Origin: Carya illinoinensis
Lineage: Eukaryota > Streptophyta > Magnoliopsida > Fagales > Juglandaceae
Assembly (NCBI RefSeq): GCF_018687715.1
Contig: NC_056752.1
Coordinates: forward strand, 49,880,653-49,944,652
Reading direction: 5' to 3'
Length of the DNA stretch: 64,000 bases
The stretch's first letter is position 1, and each line of letters opens with the position of its first letter. A program made the translations under genes and the position numbers. The notes under the pieces were generated by a model. It saw only the letters and a program-made list of their open reading frames with translations. It had not been told where the DNA came from and ran no database searches. Shown in pieces: positions 36,101 through 46,664 of the stretch.

Positions 36101-38807
36101 TCCGATGGTTTCCTACCTTTGGGTTAGTAATCCTCTGCTTCAATTCTTTAAGCTCTATTTTATCTAGGCTTTAAAGTAGCAAAGTCATATGTTTATGTTT
36201 GTTGACTGTGTTTCTCTGGGTTATACGACTTTAACTTGGAGAAGAACCAGATACTGTGTTAAATTATTAAATCCTCCATTTAAAAAATAAAGGAAAAGAA
36301 AACTAGGATGTAGATTGCTATCTAGCAGGTTTTGAACAGAATATGATTTGATGATGAGCATGATATTTTTTTCATAAAACAGATAAAGAAGCATTTTAAA
36401 CTGATTTCATTTGGTTAAGGATGGACATTTATTTATAGTGGTGGCATCGTAACTTATGGTCAAGAGACAATTGAGTTTTGTGTGAGGTTTCTATATCATT
36501 TGTTATTTAGTTGCATAAGACGCGTATAATATTTGGGTTTGAAAATGGATGGCATATGTACATTTCGTGGGTAATATATCCACTTTAAGCTTGGCTGCTG
36601 TGATTTAAGCGGTAAAGTGGTTGGGGTTTTGTATTGTAATTTAGGTATTTCATGCAAATATGAAGTTTTGCCCTTCATATGTTGGTGTCACATTTAAACA
36701 CTCATTATCTTTTTCTAATTGCACATATTAAGCAATTAGATATTCTTGAGTGTTCTTCTCACCTGAGTGCCTTTTACATTTATTGTGCTACAGATATTCA
36801 CCTGAATGATCATGGAAACATGGATCATTACATTAACTGGCATTAAACTCTGAATTAAAATGATGCACTAGAATACAAGAATAATCTGACTTCTATGAAT
36901 GATTTTGCGGAGTAAGTTTGTATGACATGCTTCCACACTAATGAGTGGTTGGTGGTTGTGTCTATAATATCCGACTTGGTGACCAACTTGTCATTTGTTA
37001 GAGTCTGGCCTTGAACTATTTGAAAAACAATAATATTTTTTTACTTGATTGCATGTCTTTGGTGGTCTCTTGAACAATTTTTTTTTTTTTTTTTTTGGGA
37101 TAATTATCTCTGACAAATTATTCCAAAGATCATTAAATTGGCAATGCTTTTGCATATTCTCTTAATATTATATATGTCTATTGTCAGGTATTTGCCTCTT
37201 CGTAACTAGCTGCATTTCTGTCAGGATAAGAACACTTGACGCTGTTATTATTACTCATTCTCATGCTGATGCAATTGGAGGTCTCTGACAGAACACTTTC
37301 TACTGTTATTCAATGAATAATTACCAATCTTTTGTTAGTGCGTCATGTTTTTTTTTTTTCTCTTTTTCTTTTTGCATCTTTATCTTTTTAAAAAAACTTA
37401 GAAAAACACATTAATCTAGTACTGAACTCTCTCTCTCTCTCTCTCTCTCTCAGGCCTTGATGATCTTCGTGACTGGACAAACAATGTCCAGCCCTACATT
37501 CCAATTTATGTGGCCCAGCGCGATTTTGAGGTCCAACCTCCAGCTCTCTCTTTCTTGCAAGAATTTCAATATGCATTATGTTCATATCTCTTTGTTGGTA
37601 TTAATCCCATACGAAATCACTTCACACAACTTCTTGTCAGTATGGACCATTCTCAGTATTAATCAGAAAAATAATTATGAACCATTCGCAGCTTTGTTTG
37701 TCCTTCTTTGGTAATTATTAAATAATTGCAGGTGATGAAGAAGACACATTATTACTTAGTGGATACAAGTGCCGTTTTACCCGGTGCTGCAGTCTCAGAA
37801 TTGCAATTCAATATCATACATGAGGAGCCATTTGTTGTCCATGATCTAAAGGTCAATTACATTAAATGTTTTTTTATTACTGAACCCTGTCTTTTCAGCC
37901 CCAAATTATGCACGTCCCAAACTTTCAATTTGTAAGGTGTCTTAGCAGATAGAGGTATGTGATCCCCTTTTCCAACTTACCTGCCCTTATAACAATGTAG
38001 TGAAACAGATATTATGAGTTCTTTAAAATCTGTGACTACACGTGTGAGCTGTGTTAGGTATTTATGGGGCAGAATTGGTGGCAGTCAGAATTCTGCCATA
38101 GCAGTATGAGAAGATTCTTCCTTAGTTTTTACTTCAGAATATATATATATTTTGATCGGTAAACAAAATTTTATTGATCAAAAGAGAAGACATATGCCCA
38201 AGTATATGGGACATATACGAGAGCAATGCCTAGGCGTTTACTTCAGAATGTAATGCCAAAGATACTTATCAAAAGAATATAAAGCTAAATGTCCAATAAA
38301 ATTGAATGACCCATATCCTCATCCAAAGTAGATTTACAGCAGAGGTGCATATTGCTGATCACTTTGACATAAAAGATTAGCGCAAGCATGTGTTATATCT
38401 CGTTTGATGTAACTTACAAAGAAAAAAGTCCTACGATGTGAAAACAAACCCAACATATTACAGTCATACCTCTCTGTTTTATTTTTTTTTTTGATGAATA
38501 AATAAATTATATTGATCAAAGAATGGCAAAACCAGTTACACAACTCTAATGCCTATCTGTTTTATCTTTCTCAATTTTGTATTTCAGTTTACCCCTTTAC
38601 CAGTATGGCATGGTCGTGATTATCGTTCCCTTGGGTTTCGTTTCGGTAACATTTGTTACATTAGGTAATGCTTCTAAGTATCATTGGTAGGTTTTTATTT
38701 CAAGAGTACACCAGGTTGGAGCTAATCTTTTATCGCATTTACAGTGATGTTAGCGGGATACCTGAAGAAACTTATCCACTTCTGAAGGGCTGTGAAGTCC
38801 TGATTCT

Positions 38808-38853
<46 letters not shown>

Positions 38854-39508
38854 AGACAAACAGATGTATCTGTTTATAATCATGATACTCAATTATAGAA
38901 ACCTAAGATGATGGTTCTTATGTGGTGTATTATTAAATGATTTTTCAGGATGCTTTAAGGCCAGATCGGTCTTCTTCAACACATTTCGGACTTCCAAGGG
39001 TAATGTTCTTTTACCTCTTTCAGCACAAATTTGTATTTGAAAACCTTGAGATTTCATTTACCCCTTTCTCAGGCTTTGGAGGAGGTACGGAAAATCCAAC
39101 CAAAGAGAACACTTTTCACTGGTATGATTAGCCTCCGGCCCTCCATTCCCTGCATAATGTTTTCACTGTTGCCTAGGAATTCTAATTTCTCAGTAGCTTG
39201 TAGACCACTTTCACATCTTGATAAATCATTCAATCCAGTAAGGTTTGATATCCATAAAAGGTTGAAAGGGTTTCAAATGATTTGTCATAATAGCATTTGG
39301 CAAGCCCAATAATCATTCTCAGTTATAGCATTAATGCTTGAAATTATAGATGGTAATATGCTTCGTTTCTGCAATTGGTGCTTGTGAAGGTATGATGCAT
39401 TTGATGGATCATGAAAAAGTGAACGATTATCTTAAGAAACTGATGGAGACAGAGGGTCTTGATGTACAACTGAGCTATGATGGACTCCGCATACCAGTAA
39501 CACTCTAG
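33122..39508 (+). CDS. PhnP-like metallo-beta-lactamase-fold hydrolase, probably organellar
   Basis: Predicted metal-dependent phosphodiesterase/hydrolase of the PhnP-like branch, often annotated in plants as putative hydrolase C777.06c-like; 349 aa. Exons: 33122-33275, 34803-34930, 35064-35176, 36081-36122, 37225-37280, 37454-37530, 37732-37851, 38588-38664, 38745-38808, 38949-38999, 39073-39121, 39390-39508. Residues 1 to about 51 are rich in Ser, Arg and hydrophobics and lack acids, fitting a transit peptide. The core has FMGTGTSEGVPR (first strand and Gly loop), NTSILIRYP, LIDAGK, and the metal motif THSHADAIGGLDDLR (H157, H159, D161). Then follow PVWHGRDY, YISDVSGIPEE and TGMMHLMDH. In the classical HxHxDH motif the last His is Ala162 here. 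The substrate is not known to me. Introns hold a SINE, two LINE tails and a retro-insert, all listed. Confidence 0.9.
34107..34262 (+). mobile_element. MITE family A, copy 3
   Basis: The best-preserved copy, in intron 1 of the PhnP-like gene. The left end reads cacaattgtacactaatct and the right end, on the other strand, gcaaagtcacatactaatct, so the ends are imperfect inverted repeats. The body shares gattggtcaaaaagtagatt with the other two copies. Confidence 0.75.
35246..35410 (+). mobile_element. tRNA-derived SINE with 19-bp target duplication
   Basis: The body starts aaccctgaggggtagctta. A pol III A box, tagcttaattgg, lies at 35258-35269 and a B box, agttcgagtcc, at 35302-35312, spaced as in a tRNA promoter. 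A perfect 19-bp duplication, aatttctttttcattaact, flanks it (35227-35245 and 35411-35429). It lies in intron 3 of the PhnP-like gene in sense orientation. The perfect duplication points to a fairly recent insertion. Confidence 0.9.
35780..35856 (+). mobile_element. Short retro-insert carrying an exon-like fragment
   Basis: A 16-bp direct duplication, aaaatgttgtaatttt, flanks the insert (35764-35779 and 35857-35872). The insert ends in a poly-A run. These are signs of LINE-machinery insertion. Positions 35786-35811 match 37244-37269, inside exon 5 of the same gene, at 25 of 26 bases. The remainder resembles nothing that I can name. Confidence 0.6.
37428..37451. repeat. (CT)n forming the polypyrimidine tract of a splice acceptor
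   Basis: The CT run leads directly into the cag acceptor before exon 6 (starts 37454) of the PhnP-like gene. Confidence 0.9.
38141..38236 (-). mobile_element. 5'-truncated LINE 3' end, with target duplication
   Basis: On the minus strand it reads gtatatgtcccatatacttg, then gatcaataaaattttg, and ends in a TA run, as plant L1-type tails do. The flanking duplication is tttacttcagaat (38128-38140 and 38237-38249). It is in intron 7 of the PhnP-like gene. Confidence 0.75.
38483..38555 (-). mobile_element. Second 5'-truncated LINE tail, with target duplication
   Basis: On the minus strand it ends in caatataatttatttattc, then poly-A. The flanking duplication is tctgttttat (38473-38482 and 38556-38565). 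It lies about 250 bp from the first tail in the same intron. Confidence 0.7.
38810..38851. repeat. (CT)n starting at a splice donor
   Basis: The donor after exon 9 of the PhnP-like gene (38808) is directly followed by the CT run, which itself ends in cag. Confidence 0.9.
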
Positions 39509-41624
39509 CCTCTCCCCTTTAGACTGGCCTCTATTCTACATGGCCCATTTTTTTTCCCTTGATAAAACCAAGCTTTGAATTTCATAATTCAATTGATCTT
39601 TATTGAGATCATGTAGCATCCGTATGGAATTAGTATCCGCCCTTTAGCTCTTGTCAAGTTTGCTTCCAATGTACTTCATGATTTGTTAAGATGGCAATCA
39701 TTTGAATCTGAATAAAACCATTCATCCTGTTTCTGTTCCTCACAACGTTTTCTTGAACCAAGAAATTCCAGGATACATTCATCAACTGAACTGGGGTTGT
39801 TCATTGATACATGTAGATGCACAACCCAAAAAATATAGTTTGGAAATTTATTTTTGCAGGCAGGTTAAGAAGTGGCAAAATATTCATCGTTACTTGCAAC
39901 TTGTGGAAGATGCGCTCTGATTTTTAGGATAAACGAAAGAAGTAATGCCATGGACAGGCATGTTGATTTCGTTTTTATCTATTATGTGATCAACTCGGGG
40001 CACCCAGAGTATGCTTGACGTATGCCCCCAGTTTGGTTAAGGTATGAATCTTGCTTGCTTGCATGACCGACTTGTTTCTTTTAATATCCCCCTATGTTAA
40101 TACTTGCTCAAACTCATAATATTTCACTCAACAAAAGCCCTGTCCCAGTTTTTTGTCCCCACTCATCCCAAAGAAAAAAGAACCACGTGGGGAAAGATAA
40201 TTGGTTTCTTTCAAGCTCTTGCCAAAATTCTCTGTGCACTATAAAAGAGGATTTTTGTCGAATAGACATTGTGTGATTCAGTCATACCAAAACTTTGAGA
40301 TTCATGAGGAAGGGAGGCAAGTCCAACTTTAACTTGACATTCCAGATGTTATATCAAGATGGAAAAAATAGAACAGCAAGACTTTCGCAGCATGAATTTG
40401 GGAGGAGATATTTTTTATAATGTTTTGAAGTGATTTTATAATTTAGATAAATGGAGGGGCACAATATGTACATCTTGATGTACTTAATGCTGAATTTTAG
40501 TCTTACAATATTTTTTTTTTATCCATTTATAAATCGTATTTTAACAGATTAATTAATTTTTTATTTGAAAACTTAAACATAAAATTTAAATTCGTCAATT
40601 TCGTATCTTTTTTATGTTAAAATTAATAGGTCGTCCGTATTTTCATACAAAATAATATTGAAAAACATTTAAAAGAGAGGAAATTTTACTGATAACAGGT
40701 GTCAAAAGGAATATGGCCGCCTGATCCGACAAGGAACTTCTTGTCAAACTGGGAGAAATGGAGAGAGGAGAGGAGAGGGTCAATTCGCTCGCCTTGCATG
40801 AGTCTGTCAAATTGTGTCCAATCATGAATGGCCACGAGGAATTGTCGGGTCAAGGACGTGTCTTCGAGTTGTCCTTTTCACGGATGGTGTTGTTGGAAGG
40901 CAGCGGGTGGAATGCTGTAAGCCTGTACAGTAACACACACCCCCACACCACCTAGCATTATAAACGACTTGGAGAAGAGGATATTTAGGATGCTCCTCCT
41001 CTTCATTCTTCCACATAGACTCTTCGCAGTAGAGCCGTTCACGTGGGCATCTTTCTGACTGTTCACACGCATCATTTCATGACAATTTCAGCGCATTGTG
41101 GTCCATTGAGAATGATAGAGCTCAACATGTGCATATTGTAGTTCCCTTACTTATCTTGATGGACCCCACCAACATCACAATCATATATATATCATAGGAC
41201 CCACTGAGTTTTGCCTATTCCCACTCGTGAACCCTCCTTCCCACACCCTAATATATATATATATTTATATATATTATATACAATAAATGCACATGATTAG
41301 GACTCCAGAACCTGATCATTAAATTCCCTTGCTCTTTTAAATTTTACCATTTGTTTTTTCTCAATTTTTGTAAAAAGTTGGGCTCCCAATGAAATCGTAC
41401 CCCTCTCACGTGAGCTTGTACTTGTTATGAGTTCCTACTGTTAGTCTGTGAGCATGCATTGCATGGCCCCTGTACTGCCTTGGCCTTGGAGTTGCATGCA
41501 TCAGATGCTTAATCTAATTATGAGCAAATGCTTCTGCTCCATATGCATGACAACCCAACAACGACAATAAAAATTAGGATATTTTAATTTAGGAATAATC
41601 TCTTAATCTCTCTAAGGCTCTGTT

Positions 41625-42030
41625 TATATATTAAGAATATTTAGAATTGTAGTAAAATAATAATGAATAGTTTGTGAATAATAATAAAATAGTCTGAGGG
41701 CTGTTTAGATGTTTAGTTAAGTTGATCAATTTTTTATAAATAGTAGTAAGTTAAGATAGTGGAGTGAGTTTTGTGGAGTCTACCTATCATGAATTTAGAT
41801 GTGTTTAGATGTTAAGAAGTATTTAGATGTATTTATAAGAAGTTGAAAAAAATTATAAGTTTTACGTGTAAAGAAATTTTGAGTTGAGATCACAAGTTTA
41901 GTAATTTGTGAGTTGGATGTTTGAATGTTAAATTAAACTTAAAATTAGACCGAGTTGAGTTGATTAGTCTAAGTTCCAAATGGAGTCTAAGTGTATTTGA
42001 GAACAATCGTGTTTCCAAACAAACCCTAAA
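41625..42030. mobile_element. Nested MITE-like stretch
   Basis: The outer left end (ctctgtttatatatt) and outer right end (gtttccaaacaaaccct) resemble degenerate inverted ends of the TTTGTTTGG type. Inside, a second unit starts gggctgtttagatgttta and ends caaatggagtct. Boundaries are approximate. Confidence 0.4.
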
Positions 42031-44318
42031 ACGATTGTGTATAACTATATATCATCAATCTCTGATCTTATAATGATCAGTAAATAATATGGATAAATTT
42101 GTGACTTTGTTCTTATATAATATCTGATCAGCTTTATAGTTACCATCAATAATTGCATCAAAATAATGTCACACGCACGCCCGTACTTCTGTTTATTAGT
42201 TTTTATAATTGTGTGCCTATCATTTTATATCATGTATGTCAATGAATAGTTAAACAGTAGTGATGAATATTAATATTACTTTATGTTAAGTATGTAACAT
42301 GATATTCTAGTCGAGTGATTTCCAAGCATGCGTCTAGTTGATGCGAAATCATGACATAATAAACTAGTACATGATGAAGAACTGCATATAAACCTTAAAT
42401 AATATTAATATTTGTCAATTTTGACAGCCGCACATGATTATGAAGGCTTGCTTAGCTTGCTCAAGAATTCCACGAGCAGCAACGTCGACGACTGTTGCTA
42501 GGAAAGAACTGGCACCTAAATCCCAGATCAACTACTACTACAAGACAACCGTGCAGTGCAACTAGCTAGGGCTTCGTAGAATAATAGGGTTTGCCTAATT
42601 ACTTTCATGTAATGCTTAATTGTAATTTGATGGGTATGATTCAAAACTTGACCAACCGTACACAAAATGACAGCAATTTATTTATTTTTTTCCTTTGTGC
42701 ATTGACAGACAGGAGCACTTTGTCTATTCTGGCATAAAGTCACGAACTTTGCTTGGGGATAATTAGCCGCCCCATGAGGCTGGCATAGTCAAGATCAGTC
42801 GGCCGTGGCGGCCTAACCCTAGACCTAACTAGTTGCAGACTTGCAGCCACGTACGGCTACCATATATCAGGTCCATGGTCAAGGTTTTTATTAATCTGGC
42901 GTTGATTTTTAAGTCATGGCAGAGATAAGAAAAAGGAAAGATCAGGATCACAAAGAGTTGCTGGATTAAATTATAAATGCTTAAATGAGCAGTACAACTG
43001 TAACGATGTTACTTTTCAGATCAGTAAGCTTCTAAGAAGCTTGATAGGGAGAGATGCTGTTAGCAGAGAAAACAAAAATCTGAGGAGTTTTGAGAGCTCA
43101 GACTTAATCTGTATAAATTGAGTGAACTTGAAGGGCAACATATATGATAAAATAATACTTACATACATATATATATGTGCGCGCGTGTGCATGCATGCTG
43201 CGCAACGAAAGAGATGTGAAAAATGCCTGAAAATGACAAGCATCTCGAAATTTTGTTCCGAGTATATATATATATATATATAAAAGGAGAGATCGTATAG
43301 GGGGGACCTCACACCGACAGATTCGATCCCGCGTTCACAGGCAACCAAACTTAATTCCATTTATCTTGCCTAGCTAGTGAAGAACTCTAATTCCTTATAT
43401 AAATCTTCATATTGCTTCCTTGAAATTTTTTTCTAATATCTACAACAGACCGAAAATAATATGAAATTTGAGGTTTTGATTATCAACTAAGCCTGTTATC
43501 TCGTGTCTGATTCCACCTTATATCAGCATTATATATATATAAGGTTTGAGTGATCTAGCTTATGCCATCAAAAGCTTGCATATCTGCAAACTTCTATAAG
43601 ATTTAACATATATGCCTTAGAAAGAAAAAAAAGAAAAGTAAAGGAGTCCATGCATTAATAATCAAGTGGCATGCATGGAAATGGGATTGGGATGCGAGAT
43701 CAAGATCAGTACTTACTTAATGACAAAAGAAGCTTCGCAGTAAGCCCTCAAGGCTCGTACGTTGTTTGATGTTATGATCACATTGATCAGGACCGAATTA
43801 GATGGGTTTAATTACTAAAAAGCTTCTTTCGCTACGGACCATGCATGCAGCATTACTAAGAAAAATTAAATGATTCGAGATCGGCCAACTTTTTATTTGA
43901 AATTAATATATGTTTGTCTTTTCATAGTGCAGCCACCTAATATAGAATGCATGTCGTTCATTTTATGATCATGGATTCATGCATATGGTTGGTTATATTC
44001 CATTAGTTTTCAGCAATACTCTAGCTAAGCTACTTGACCATTAATTATATATATATGAATCTTTTAGCATCCAATTCTTATATATTCAGCGCGACAATTT
44101 GATCGAACCTGTGATGTGGTCACGTGCAATATGTGGTTGTGGTATATATCTTTAAATGTAATGATAACTTGATCAATTATCGTTAATTTTCACGAGGATT
44201 CGGATGTACGTTTCACATGTGCTAGCGCACAAGCATATCTGTTTAAGCTAGCAAACTGCAAAAGTTAAACCTAACATATCAGTCCAAGAAATTGTGTCTG
44301 TACGTGAGTGTGTCTGTG

Positions 44319-44321
<3 letters not shown>

Positions 44322-44362
<41 letters not shown>
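44322..44362. repeat. (GA)n microsatellite
   Basis: A pure GA run in the IDD upstream spacer. Confidence 0.95.
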
Positions 44363-44365
<3 letters not shown>

Positions 44366-46222
44366 TATGAATTAACAGAAGATCACTGATATGATCTATG
44401 AGCATCCTTAGGAGTTTTTCCCTCCAGAATTAACATATATATATTGAGCTAGCTAGGTTTTTTGTTCTGAATTTACCATGCAAGTAATCCTAGATTATAC
44501 AGCTCAGTAAGATAAAATTGAAATGTTGATCATGCATGCCGATTAATTTGATCAGATCTATATATAACCAGTGGTCCTGAATTATATGCCAAATGCAAGG
44601 AGCCTGTTGGCATAACACTGAGGCCTTGACATGATACCACAGGCACGAAATCGTTCCTCTCATCATATCTTATATATAACTTAATTTGTACATTATTTTA
44701 AGGCGCAGATGAGCTGGGAAAGCATATTGAGACTACTGTCGAGAGAGAACCCATTTCAAAAACTAAATCATTGAAGAATAAAACAAGAAAATGACAAAAG
44801 GAAAATGATTTTTATATTCTTTATTTAACCCTTCTCTTTTGTGGGGGATCACAAACTCATCGAAAACATGAGCGAACAGAAAGACAGTGTAGCTCCAGAT
44901 ATCTTTTATATGTACCCACGCTATTTATATTATATATATAGGGCTATGGGCGCATATATAGAAGTATATTCATTCATAATAAACTATCCTTAACCTACTT
45001 TCCTATATATATACATATATGCAACGCCCATGAGGCATGGACGTTCTAGGTTTATTAACCAAAGAAATTTCTCATTGCTGCACTACAAAGTAGGGGCATT
45101 ATATATTCCACAAAGAGTCCTCCCAATACATTTTTCATAGTATATTAATCAAATAGCGTGAAGCAGTTTAGCCCTCCCCCACATGCAATGCCTTCCCTGG
45201 TGTTTGCGCCTTCTTAATTTTCAGCATATATTTCATTTTCACTTCTAGCAAGGAATTATTATTTACATTTGTCGAGTCAGTCAACAGAAAAGAATTACAT
45301 ATAACGAGCACTGAATTAATAGGTTTTAATCGTGAACATCCTTGACATTGGAGTCAAGTGGTATATATTATCTTCTAATTTGGTGGCTCTTAATTTCAAG
45401 TTTTTGCTTGATTTTTGGTCTTGGACTATATTTATATAATAATGATGCTGAAATGACGATGTCGACGACACGTACAACTAGTCTTTCCCTGCTGAAGATA
45501 CTGTGATTAAGAGAGGGAGAAAAAAAGGAAGAGGAGGAGGTCAAGCATTTGTGTGCGGCATCGGGGTTTCAGTGTCTAATCCACTGTTACTTCTTTTATT
45601 ATTATTATTTATATTTTGATGAGCCATGCAAAAAGGTCAGATTTTCAGCTTTTTTATTATGAGTAACAGCGCGCGAATGATAATGAAATAAAAGATAAAA
45701 GAAGTAAAAATGTTGTAATAAAAAGGGTTGAAAGAGCTTTTAGCCATGTGGTTAGTAATTAATAAAAGGATCAATCATGTCACTGTGTAGAAAGCTGGGA
45801 AGGATCTCCTAGCCATGATGGAAGACAGATATATATATATATATATATATATCTGATCTCTCTCGGCATAATACTTTCTTTCTACATGATCTACATGGTT
45901 GCTTTCTATTTTTTTTTTCCTTCCTGATTGCTTTAGGAGAGATGGGAAATTAAAGGTGGGAGAGGGGTTGATTGAACAAAAGGTTTTGTTTTTTTTTTTT
46001 TTCTCAGCGATTGAACAAAAGGTTTTAGCAGAAACTTAAACTTTTTTTAAAAGCAAATATACAATAAAGAAAAGGAAAAGATTTTTCTGGGGCTGGGAAA
46101 GATAACAGAGGAAAAGACAGAAAGTGCAACGTCAGAGTTAGCCGTAGGGCTCCATGGGTTGTGGTTTTAGGGTGTTGTTTTGGACTGCTTGAGGATTACA
46201 GAAGGGAATCCGTTCTCATCCA

Positions 46223-46224
<2 letters not shown>

Positions 46225-46260
<36 letters not shown>
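46225..46260. repeat. (CT)n in the IDD leader region
   Basis: A CT run, followed by a second shorter one at about 46391-46408, in the probable 5' untranslated region of the IDD gene. CT-rich leaders are common in plant genes. Confidence 0.9.
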
Positions 46261-46265
<5 letters not shown>

Positions 46266-46353
46266 TGAGAACTGGTTATTTATTTTTTGTTCATATTTGT
46301 GTGGCTAGCTATTGTTGAATTTTCTTGGTATTAGCAAGCTTGGATATCGAACC

Positions 46354-46371
46354 ATGAAGGAGAAAAGTTAG
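46354..46371 (+). promoter_or_regulatory. Upstream ORF of 5 codons in the IDD leader
   Basis: ATG with a good context (accatgaa) followed by four codons and TAG, encoding MKEKS. It lies about 290 bases before the IDD start. It could lower translation of the main frame if the transcript begins upstream of it. Confidence 0.4.
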
Positions 46372-46664
46372 CCAGAGGATCTGGTTAGGTTCTCTCTCTC
46401 TCTCTCTCGGCTCGGTTCTTTTTAGCTTTCAAAAAACAAAAGTTGTCTCTTGGGTTGGTGCCAAACCAAGAAGAAACCATATTCAAGGTGTATAGCGGGG
46501 ATTTTGGGTTTCAGACACTATTCTTAAGAAATACACTTTTGCCTCTATTGGGTTCTTTCTTCCACTACTCTTTACTTAATTTAGCTGCTTCTTTGGTTTT
46601 GTTCTTTAGATCTACGGCCCATGATGGAACCTTAGGTTATCAAGAATTTCTAAGCTAAAAGAAG

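Larger units (their letters stand above)
39509..46664. other. Long spacer upstream of the IDD gene
   Basis: About 7 kb without a supported gene. It contains the 3' flank of the PhnP-like gene, a nested MITE-like stretch (41625-42030), a 43-codon small open frame at 42434-42565, a GA microsatellite, many short TA runs, and the CT-rich IDD leader. The tcgatcg, gatcat and gcatgc hexamer-type palindromes are frequent, as often in plant promoters. This size fits a large regulatory region for a transcription factor, but no single element can be proved. Confidence 0.5.

Noticed and set aside
39702..39920. 72-codon open frame downstream of the PhnP-like stop, with an acceptor-like ttttgcag
   Set aside because: The main gene already ends in a family-typical C-terminus; this is more likely 3' flank or untranslated region.
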